DNA of 64,000 bases from positions 56,797 through 120,796 of the forward strand of contig JAMNXU010000029.1 in assembly GCA_023623175.1 (NCBI GenBank), read 5' to 3'. Below, one piece after another: positions 26,669-33,884 of the stretch; position 1 is the first letter of the stretch, and each line of letters begins with the position of its first letter. The position numbers and the translations under genes were made by a program. The DNA is from Bacillota bacterium. GTDB lineage: Bacteria > Bacillota > Clostridia > Acetivibrionales > JAMNXU01. Under the pieces are notes generated by a model. That model saw only the letters and a list, made by a program, of their open reading frames with translations. It had not been told where the DNA came from and did not search any database.

Positions 26669-28081
26669 TCAAATTCGCTTTCTGACTGTAAAATTGCCCT
26701 CAAGCAGAGTCCAGTTCTGGGGGAACGGGTAACCCAGCACCCAGTAGCTGATACCCCTGAGGTTATACTCTTTTACCGTGTCAAACTTCGCCTGGGCGCT
26801 GCGGACATCCTCAAACCACACTTCATGGCGCCTGCCCTGTTCGTCGGTATAGCGGAAGAAAGGTGACTGGGCAGTGTAGTCGTATTGTATGGTTGCCCCG
26901 TAACGCGTCGCCCTTTCAATAGCCTCCTGCACACTGAATGTTTCGGCCTCCGTGCCCTTTACCCAGGGTATCAGCCAATCCCTGGCATAAACCTGGAATC
27001 CGAAAAAGATCTTGTTTCTTGGTATTTCAGTCACCGCGTAATCAAGGACGCGCCTTATCTGGTTCAGCGGGGAAATCGGTTGCGGAGGTCCGAGGCGGTA
27101 ACCCCATTCATAGGTCATCAAAATTACAAAATCAGCAATCCTGCCATGGGCTGCATAATCATGGGCTTCATACAGCAATCCCGGCTGGTCTGCACTGACC
27201 TTCGGAGCAAGCGCGCTTGAGAGGAAATATCCCAGCGGGCGCAGCCGTTCAGCTGCCCTCTGCATGAACCTGTTATAATTCTCCCGGTCAGCGGGCAGCA
27301 CATTTTCAAAGTCAACATTAAGTCCGAGGTATCCCTTTTCGTTCATGACATTGATAACATTCGTGATGGTCCGCTCGGTAATTTCAGGATTCGACAAAAC
27401 CACATGGGCAAGGTTTTGGCCCAGCTCCGTCGAAGTAAAATTCGTGATGGACATCATGGGAACCACGTTGTTGGCATAGGCTGCCTGGATTGCGGGACCG
27501 TCAAATATTGGTTCAAGTCCCCCGTCCTCCATTATCCTGTAAGCAAACGGACTGACAAAGGTCAGAAGCCTGCCCACCTCGTTTATTATGGGAACCGCCC
27601 TTTGCCCGTAAGTAATCAGGTACCCGTTGACGTCAATGACAGGTTTTGTCCTGGGTATCACCAACACCGTTCCAGGATAAATGAGGTCGGGATTTTGGAT
27701 GTTGTTTATCCTGACAAGTTCCTGCAGGGAAACTCCGTATCTCTGGGCTATCTGCGACAGTGTTTCCCCCCGTTGTACCGTGTGCAGCGCCTGCGGTATG
27801 ATAAGCTGCATCCCGGGATAAATCAGCGATGGATTGGAAATACCGTTGGCCTGTACCAGGGCCTGTACCGTGGTATTATACTGAAGCGCAATGGCCCAGA
27901 GAGTGTCTCCGGGTCTGACGACATAATAAGTGGTTTCCGTCGGAATAACAAGCGACAGTCCCACGGGCAGGAGGTTCGGATCCGGAAGACCGTTGGCGTT
28001 GATCAGCGCCTGCAGGGATACGCCGTAACTTTGCGCAATCTGCCACAATGTCTCGCCGGGTCTGACAACATGAACTTGCAT
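26669..28081 (-). CDS. Triple-LysM glycoside hydrolase family 18 protein (spore cortex lysin-like)
   Basis: A 470-residue protein with three LysM peptidoglycan-binding domains (about 2-47, 52-97 and 99-143) followed by a GH18 domain (about 150-470). The GH18 catalytic motif is GLNVDFENV with acid Glu259. This is the layout of YaaH/SleL-type N-acetylglucosaminidases that act on spore cortex muropeptides during germination. No signal peptide is present, as for SleL-type coat proteins. The start chosen is the ATG at 28081, six bases from GAGGAG; the ATG at 28087 abuts the Shine-Dalgarno. A REP-like copy lies about 50 bases upstream. The germination receptor operon is 28 kb away, so any link is functional only. 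Confidence 0.9.
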   Translation of the reverse strand: MQVHVVRPGETLWQIAQSYGVSLQALINANGLPDPNLLPVGLSLVIPTETTYYVVRPGDTLWAIALQYNTTVQALVQANGISNPSLIYPGMQLIIPQALHTVQRGETLSQIAQRYGVSLQELVRINNIQNPDLIYPGTVLVIPRTKPVIDVNGYLITYGQRAVPIINEVGRLLTFVSPFAYRIMEDGGLEPIFDGPAIQAAYANNVVPMMSITNFTSTELGQNLAHVVLSNPEITERTITNVINVMNEKGYLGLNVDFENVLPADRENYNRFMQRAAERLRPLGYFLSSALAPKVSADQPGLLYEAHDYAAHGRIADFVILMTYEWGYRLGPPQPISPLNQIRRVLDYAVTEIPRNKIFFGFQVYARDWLIPWVKGTEAETFSVQEAIERATRYGATIQYDYTAQSPFFRYTDEQGRRHEVWFEDVRSAQAKFDTVKEYNLRGISYWVLGYPFPQNWTLLEGNFTVRKRI

Positions 28082-28130
28082 AAGCATCTCCTCTTCACAT
28101 GCCTTCTTTTACAACTTATGCACCAGGACC

Positions 28131-28148
28131 GGGGACGGTTCTCAAAAA
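28131..28148 (+). repeat. REP-like 18-bp element, copy 8
   Basis: A perfect GGGGACGGTTCTCAAAAA in the intergenic region upstream of the LysM-GH18 gene and of the lipoprotein gene. It is the only copy outside the first 12 kb. Confidence 0.85.
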
Positions 28149-28255
28149 TTAATAAAACATTATTGCAATGTATAAAGCAATAGGCAGCCTGTCCGAATAG
28201 GCAGCAGTTTTGATATATTCTACAAAAAGGGTACTTATCCCCGTATTGCATCATA

Positions 28256-28284
28256 TTGACATTAGTCCGTCAATACCATACAAT
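28256..28284 (+). promoter_or_regulatory. Sigma-A-type promoter of the flavinylated lipoprotein gene
   Basis: TTGACA at 28256-28261 and TACAAT at 28279-28284, separated by 17 bases, about 95 bases upstream of the start codon. It is the closest match to the vegetative consensus that I noticed in the window. Confidence 0.75.
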
Positions 28285-28378
28285 GTTATTCTGTAAAGTC
28301 CACATGGTTTTTTTGTGTATTTAACGGTTTATTCGCACACAATAAAATAAACCATGATTTCAAGAGGAGGAGAAACTT

Positions 28379-29245
28379 ATGACCTTAAAAAGACTATTCG
28401 CCGTCCTGCTTGTAGTATTTATCGTGGCCGGTCTGTTTGCCGGATGCGCAAAGCAGGAGAAATCCAAGAACAAGACCGGAAAAACCGAGTATGAAGACGG
28501 AATCTACTTCGCCCAGGAAGACACTTTTGCTGAAAATGGATGGAAAAACGTCGTAACGCTCAGGGTTGCCGACGGAAAAATCGTGGAAGCTGACTGGAAC
28601 GGAGCCAACAAAAAGGGAGGCCCGGACAAGAAAACCTATTCCGAAAGCGGACAATACGGAATGGTAGCAAGAGGCGGCGCCAGTGCCGAATGGCATGAGC
28701 AGGCCAAGCTTGCTGAAGATTACCTGATTGAAACACAGGATCCCGATGCCATTACGTATAAAGATGATGAAGGTCATACCGACGATATTTCCGGGGCCAC
28801 GATCCATGTCAAGGAATTCTTCACGCTTGCTAAAAAAGCCCTTGCAGAAGGCCCGGTCGGCAAAGGACCTTACAAGGACGGAAACTATCGCGCTGAAGCA
28901 GCTGAATTCGACGAAAAATCCGGCTGGAAATCCTATGTGGACATGACCATAATCAACGGCAGAATAGTTGCCTGCTACTGGAGCGGTATTCACAAGGACG
29001 GCGGAGACGACAAATATACTCAGTCAGTCAACGGCGAATACGAAATGAAGGAAAAGGGCAATGCCTCCAGCGAATGGCATGAACAGGCTGACAAAGTGGT
29101 GGATTACCTTCTCAAGAACCAGAGCCTCGAAGGTTTAACGCTGAACGATGAAGGAAAAACCGATGCCATCTCGGGCGCCACTATCTCAATCAAGGATTTC
29201 TATGATCTCGTAAGCCAGTGCCTTGAGCAGGCTAAGGAAGAATAA
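28379..29245 (+). CDS. PplA-like lipoprotein with two FMN-binding (flavinylation) domains
   Basis: A 288-residue lipoprotein. The signal peptide ends in LFAGC with lipidated Cys23. Two tandem FMN_bind domains follow, each with the flavinylation motif D-x-x-S-G-A-T: DDISGAT (Thr141) and DAISGAT (Thr268). ApbE-type transferases attach FMN through a phosphoester to this Thr. Two such domains on a lipoprotein is the layout of PplA, the extracellular electron shuttle of Listeria flavin-based electron transfer. The two repeats share GxY-x(n)-GW-x-x-x-V and SEWHEQA, showing duplication. AGGAGG ribosome binding site, strong promoter, own terminator. No ApbE or Ndh2/Eet gene is in the window, so partners lie elsewhere. 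Confidence 0.9.
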   Translation: MTLKRLFAVLLVVFIVAGLFAGCAKQEKSKNKTGKTEYEDGIYFAQEDTFAENGWKNVVTLRVADGKIVEADWNGANKKGGPDKKTYSESGQYGMVARGGASAEWHEQAKLAEDYLIETQDPDAITYKDDEGHTDDISGATIHVKEFFTLAKKALAEGPVGKGPYKDGNYRAEAAEFDEKSGWKSYVDMTIINGRIVACYWSGIHKDGGDDKYTQSVNGEYEMKEKGNASSEWHEQADKVVDYLLKNQSLEGLTLNDEGKTDAISGATISIKDFYDLVSQCLEQAKEE

Positions 29246-29296
29246 CACATTACTAAGGAAAAATAACACATTTTAATTTCCTGAAAGAAAAATCAA

Positions 29297-29327
29297 AATG
29301 CCGAACGAATATCGTTCGGCATTTTTT
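29297..29327 (+). terminator. Terminator of the flavinylated lipoprotein gene
   Basis: AATGCCGAACGA / TCGTTCGGCATT stem with a three-base loop, followed by TTTTTT; 50 bases after the stop. Confidence 0.9.
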
Positions 29328-29432
29328 GCCTGTTAAATCTTTACGCCAATCTCCTTTCCTGTTGGCTGCATAAGGTTTATTTTCCGGAAAAATCGGAAAT
29401 ACTACCTCATGTACAGGAAAAGGAGGTTTTTT

Positions 29433-30077
29433 ATGGAATATCCGAAACTGAACATGGAAATAAGGGACAATGGCAATATAGGCGGAAGAAAACCCAGGAG
29501 ACTGAGAAAAGAAGGTTATATTCCCGGGGTAATTTACGGAATGGGCAAGGAGCCTGTCAGCACAAAAATCAGCGCTGCAGACCTGCGGTCGTTTCTGTCC
29601 GGTAGCGGCAAAAATTCCGTTTTTTACACCGAATTTGCTGAAGAGTTCAACGTATCGGCATTGATCAAGGACATTCAATATCATCCCGTAACAAAAGACG
29701 TGATACACATTGATATTCAAAGGGTTTCAATGGACGAGAAAATCGAGACCAATGTGCCTGTCAGGATAATAGGCGCCGAAAAGGTCAAAAGAAACGGAGG
29801 CATCATACAGCACCAGCTTCACGAAGTAAGCATAGAAGCTCTTCCGCTGAACGTGCCGAAATATGTAAACGCCGATATCACGGATATGGTTCCCGGGCAG
29901 AACTTCACCGCATCAATGCTTGAAATACCCGAAGGCGTCACCCTGCTCACTCCGCCCGATGAAGTTATTCTGTCAATTACACATCCGAAATTTGAAATAA
30001 CGGAAGGCACCGTTGAAGGCACACCGGGTTCAGGCTTCGAAGACACCGGGGAACCTGAAATAATCGGTTCCGGCTGA
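29433..30077 (+). CDS. rplY: Ribosomal protein bL25 / general stress protein Ctc
   Basis: A 214-residue bL25 of the long Ctc type, which binds 5S rRNA in the large ribosomal subunit. It has the N-terminal L25 domain (RKEGYIPGVIYGMGKEPVSTKI, VLIKDIQYHPVTKDVIHIDIQRV-like core) and the C-terminal beta-domain (VNADITDMVPGQNFTASMLEIPEGVTLLTPPDEVILSI). The start chosen is the ATG at 29433, preceded by AAAAGGAGG; the frame extends upstream to 29409 but without a ribosome binding site. A short acidic/Gly-rich tail ends the protein. Single gene with a shared terminator downstream. Confidence 0.93.
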   Translation: MEYPKLNMEIRDNGNIGGRKPRRLRKEGYIPGVIYGMGKEPVSTKISAADLRSFLSGSGKNSVFYTEFAEEFNVSALIKDIQYHPVTKDVIHIDIQRVSMDEKIETNVPVRIIGAEKVKRNGGIIQHQLHEVSIEALPLNVPKYVNADITDMVPGQNFTASMLEIPEGVTLLTPPDEVILSITHPKFEITEGTVEGTPGSGFEDTGEPEIIGSG

Positions 30078-30236
30078 TTTAAATTAACCTTCTTTTGTTG
30101 TTAAGATTTAACACGTTTTTTTTAACTGCCTTTGCATGATGACTTATGCCTAAATTCCATTGACTGAATATCGTTGGCCAAATTTTCCGGTGCATGCTAC
30201 ATTATTCTGCAACAACTGTATAATGCGACACTGTAT

Positions 30237-30272
30237 AAAAAACAGGGGAAAAATTATTCCCCTGTTTTTTCA
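30237..30272. terminator. Bidirectional terminator
   Basis: AAAAACAGGGGAA / TTCCCCTGTTTTTT, a stem with flanking A and T runs. It can end the bL25 gene on the plus strand and the seven-gene glycan operon on the minus strand. The rest of 30078-30397 holds no gene. Confidence 0.85.
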
Positions 30273-30397
30273 GTTATTTTTTCACTGTTTTTTCGGGCTG
30301 CTTTCAGTTTTCTTCTGCGTTTTGTTGCTTTTCGTTAACTGTTTGAATCTTGTCCAAGTTCCCTCTTTATTTTTGCCCGGTTTTCCAAACGTAATTG

Positions 30398-32398
30398 CTA
30401 CTTCTTTTTTCTGACGGCTCCCATGCGGAAGTCAAGATGAGCCGGCGGTTCAGCCTCTTCACGGTTGAACTCCCTGCCATCCCTCTTAGCCTTTGCTTCT
30501 TCAATCTGGAACCAAAGTTCAGTTACCGTGTTTTCTCCTTCGCGTATGTCAGCCACCTCGATGCCGCCGTGTTCATACAGCAGCTCCTCGGCCTTTTCAA
30601 TGTTCCCCGTATTCAGATAAGCAAAGGCTGTGCACAGCTTGATTCTGCCGTCGCTTGCTAGTTCTGCAGGGAACTTGTCCGCGAGGACCAGCATTTTTTC
30701 GTACATTTCGGCATTAAGCAGCATCTTCATTGCTTCCCTTGCCAGGGAAATATCGTCGGGTTTCATCAGTGACGCCTTCATCGCAAGCATTGCAGCCTTT
30801 TTAGCGTCACCCTCGATCCTCGCCACCTGGGCAAGTCCGTACATTGCCCAGCAGGACGGCCTCAGTTTCATGGACTTATCCAGGGCTTCCCCGGCGTCCC
30901 GGAATTTCCTTTCGGCAAAATAAGTCATTCCGAGGTGAAGCCATGTATACCAGTTATATTCATCGGGTCCCTGCACAGCCTCTTCAAGTTTCCGCGTCCA
31001 TTCGGACTGGAGCATCCAGGACTTGGGCACATCGTTGGGATCGGCCTCATCGAAATAGCCGTTCTTAAGAAGGAAAGCCCATTGCTCCTGTTCATCGTCG
31101 ATGGTTCCGAAATCAAGATGCTTTGACAAAGGTTCCTCACCGGCAGCTGCTCTGCGCATATTTTCAAGGGCGCCCCAGCCGCTTCCCTTAAATACCAGTT
31201 CTTCTGCCGGTTTCAGCGCAATGGTCTGCTTGGTTTCAACAAGCAGTTTCTCGAGGTACTCTTCATCCACGAGTTCAGCCAGTCTTGCCTTCACTTCGGC
31301 CTTGGCTTCCTCCCAGTCCCCGTGTACCCTGGAACCGTCGGCATTCAGCGCGCCATAGGCTTCGAGCCATTCCCAGGCCGTTCTCGGGGGCATCGGGAGG
31401 CATTCATACTGGGTATGCGCCAGGCCTGCCTGTATTTCGACGTATTTGCCGCCGGTTCCCTCCTTGGAGAGGAATTCCTGCCACTTTTCACCGCCTGGTC
31501 CCTGGCCCCATACAAACAGCTTGCGCCCCTTCAGTCTCCTCGTCGAAGTCTGTATCAACCCGTAGCCGTCCTCATCCAGGTGGCAAACGAACTTGCGCTC
31601 ATTTTCACTTATCTTCCAGAAATAGTCTATTGCCCTCGGGCTGTTAACCGGGTAGGTAATATCCACACCGTCGCTTATGGGCACTGTTGTTTTGCTGATT
31701 ATTCCTCCCCGGTTGGTAAAGGTCTCATTGGTGGGCATTACAACCCTTCCCTTTTTCTTTTCGGGCACTGCTATATTGCTCCACCAATACATGGGCACCG
31801 TTTCGCTGTTCGGGTTGACTATCCTCATTCTCGCAAAAAGAACCTTGGAACCTTCAGGAAGGAAAAAGTCCATCTGGTATGTCGCGCGCCTGATGCGTTC
31901 AAATTCGTACATTCTCAAAACAGGCGTGCCGTCGTCGGCCGTAAGCCGTGCCGTAAACAATTGCGAACAGGTAAAAGGATGATGTCCTACCACTCCGCAG
32001 TTCCATTCTACTCCGCCGGAAAACCATGCATTGCGAAATGCAAGATTGCCGAGACGGAATACGGGATTTGAAAAGGTCAGCTCGCGGCCCTTGTCCTTGT
32101 CATACAGGGACCATAACCTGCCGCCGAGGGAAGGAATAAACACGGCCCTGAGATGCTCGTTCTCCAATATGGCGCATTCAAATTCCCTGTCCTTCAATTT
32201 CCTGTTGTACTTGTCCTGGAGCCGGTACGGAAAAGGGCTGCTCACGAAACCGTAACCTATAAAAAGGCCATCGTCCTCATCCAGCGCTGACTTTGTTCTT
32301 TGCTGGACATTGAGCATGCCGGCAATCGGCGGAAGACTGCTTTCCCCGTTAATGTCGACTCCGGACATCCTGATAGTTGTAAAAGTAAGGGTACTCAT
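30398..32398 (-). CDS. DUF5107 and TPR protein of a glycan operon
   Basis: A 666-residue protein. The N-terminal half matches the DUF5107 family, a galactose-mutarotase-like supersandwich fold often encoded next to carbohydrate enzymes; typical text is FECAILENEHLRAVFIPSLGGRLWSLYDK and NAWFSGGVEWNCGVVGHHPFTCSQLF. The C-terminal third is tetratricopeptide-like (YTWLHLGMTYFAERKFRDAGEALDKSMKLRPSCWAMYGLAQVARIEGDAKKAAMLAMKASLMKP). The start is uncertain: ATG at 32398 is preferred, but ATG at 32410 or further upstream is possible. No signal peptide. It is the last gene of the seven-gene glycan operon; a role in sugar binding or hydrolysis is inferred from context only. Confidence 0.8.
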   Translation of the reverse strand: MSTLTFTTIRMSGVDINGESSLPPIAGMLNVQQRTKSALDEDDGLFIGYGFVSSPFPYRLQDKYNRKLKDREFECAILENEHLRAVFIPSLGGRLWSLYDKDKGRELTFSNPVFRLGNLAFRNAWFSGGVEWNCGVVGHHPFTCSQLFTARLTADDGTPVLRMYEFERIRRATYQMDFFLPEGSKVLFARMRIVNPNSETVPMYWWSNIAVPEKKKGRVVMPTNETFTNRGGIISKTTVPISDGVDITYPVNSPRAIDYFWKISENERKFVCHLDEDGYGLIQTSTRRLKGRKLFVWGQGPGGEKWQEFLSKEGTGGKYVEIQAGLAHTQYECLPMPPRTAWEWLEAYGALNADGSRVHGDWEEAKAEVKARLAELVDEEYLEKLLVETKQTIALKPAEELVFKGSGWGALENMRRAAAGEEPLSKHLDFGTIDDEQEQWAFLLKNGYFDEADPNDVPKSWMLQSEWTRKLEEAVQGPDEYNWYTWLHLGMTYFAERKFRDAGEALDKSMKLRPSCWAMYGLAQVARIEGDAKKAAMLAMKASLMKPDDISLAREAMKMLLNAEMYEKMLVLADKFPAELASDGRIKLCTAFAYLNTGNIEKAEELLYEHGGIEVADIREGENTVTELWFQIEEAKAKRDGREFNREEAEPPAHLDFRMGAVRKKK

Positions 32399-32551
32399 TA
32401 TCGTCCACATCCTTTTTTCCATTTTGAAATAATGAAAATCCGGGAATAACACGGAAGTTATTCTGAATTATAGCATAAATACAAATAAAGCTTTTGCTGT
32501 TTTAAGCTGTTTTATGTAAATTTTTTGACAAATCTTCCGCCGTACCGGGAT

Positions 32552-33799
32552 TCAAACCTCCTGTGCACCTATGGTGCATGGCTCTCTGCGCCCGTTGCCA
32601 TAGAAATCGTCCGTTACCTCAGTAAGTTTTACTCCTTTACCCGACGCCTGGGCTTTTTCGGTAAGCCTCAGGTCCCCGTTGAAAGGATTCCTGAACCAGT
32701 CGAGCGATGCGCCGACAATGTTGTTTTCAACTACGGGCTCTTCACCCGTGCATTTGACGGAAGACCGGATATAACCTCCCACGAGATTGTTCTTAATTTC
32801 TATCCCGGTCGTTTCATGGCCGTACTGTATCGCTCTCTGGCAGCCCGTATCCTCATTTACGACGGTGTTGTTGTATATTTTTACTCCCGGAGCCGCATAG
32901 GCTTCAATACCGGGCATGTTGTAGTAACTGTAAACAAAATTGTTGCGAATTATGCCGCCCTTGCAATGGTATTTTTCCGAACCTTCAGGGTAGGAAGCAA
33001 AGTGTCCTATGAACGGGTTGCCTACTGCGATCCCCTTGTCGCACCCTATGATGAGATTCTTCTCAATAATATTTCCCGAGGAATGATTCCAGATAAATAT
33101 GCCGGCATCGGCCCCGCCTTTTGAACCCTGTATGTTAATAATCACATTCTCGCGGACAATCCAGTCCTTGATTTTATGAGCATCAAAACCTCCGGTGTAG
33201 TCCCCTCCCTTGGAGTCGCGCCTTCCCATGTAAATGCGTTTTGTCTGTTCAAAATAACAGTATTCCACTATTCCTCCTTCAGGCGCAGGCCTGTCGACAC
33301 CGGGATTGACCTTTATGTTCTGATGTCCCACGTTCATAAAACCGACATTATATATATGCACCCTGTGAGGCGTGGGATCGCTCCAGCCCTGTACCGAAAT
33401 CCCGTGGACATTGAACTCGGTAATTGTAAGGTTGGCCACCGTGATATCCGTCGCGCACTGGATGATGATGGCGTTTATCTGCGCCTTGTCATCGGGATAA
33501 TAAAAACCGAAGCCTTCCAAAACCACCTTTCTCCTGTCATCCGATTCCCCGCGCAGCGTTACGCCTTCCTTGTCGAGCACAATGGTGTCGGTGAGCTTGT
33601 ATGTTCCTTCCTTAAGTACAACGGTGGTATAGGGTTCAAGATTACGAACGGCTTTATACAGTTCTTCCGTATTGGTTACATAAACTACCTTTCCCGTTGG
33701 TTTCGGAAGCGGTGGAACCTTTTTTTCAAACCAGCTCAAATCCTTGGCAAAACTGCTCCATCCCCCGCGGGTGTTCAATATCCTGATTTCTTCAGTCAT
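32552..33799 (-). CDS. Cytoplasmic right-handed beta-helix protein, possible polysaccharide lyase
   Basis: A 415-residue parallel beta-helix protein of the pectate-lyase superfold. It begins with a strand-rich region (KVVYVTNTEELYKAVRNLEPYTTVVLKEGTYKL) like chondroitinase-B/PL6-type lyases, and the repeating coils contain N-I-I-E-K-N, G-I-I-R-N-N and V-K-I-Y-N-N-T-V-V-N. The DAHKIKDWIVRENVIINIQGSKGGADAGIFIWNHSSGNIIEKNLIIG segment carries the Lys and Arg spacing seen in PL6. No signal peptide. The start is the ATG at 33799 with GGAGG upstream. A lyase acting on uronate-containing chains fits the neighbouring heparinase-type lyase, but family number and substrate need structural comparison. Confidence 0.78.
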   Translation of the reverse strand: MTEEIRILNTRGGWSSFAKDLSWFEKKVPPLPKPTGKVVYVTNTEELYKAVRNLEPYTTVVLKEGTYKLTDTIVLDKEGVTLRGESDDRRKVVLEGFGFYYPDDKAQINAIIIQCATDITVANLTITEFNVHGISVQGWSDPTPHRVHIYNVGFMNVGHQNIKVNPGVDRPAPEGGIVEYCYFEQTKRIYMGRRDSKGGDYTGGFDAHKIKDWIVRENVIINIQGSKGGADAGIFIWNHSSGNIIEKNLIIGCDKGIAVGNPFIGHFASYPEGSEKYHCKGGIIRNNFVYSYYNMPGIEAYAAPGVKIYNNTVVNEDTGCQRAIQYGHETTGIEIKNNLVGGYIRSSVKCTGEEPVVENNIVGASLDWFRNPFNGDLRLTEKAQASGKGVKLTEVTDDFYGNGRREPCTIGAQEV

Positions 33800-33884
33800 A
33801 TAAACGGCACCTCCAGAAAAAACCATAATACTTTTTTAAAACCTTCTTATTAATCTTTTGTTTTATAATTCCTTCCTACATGCC

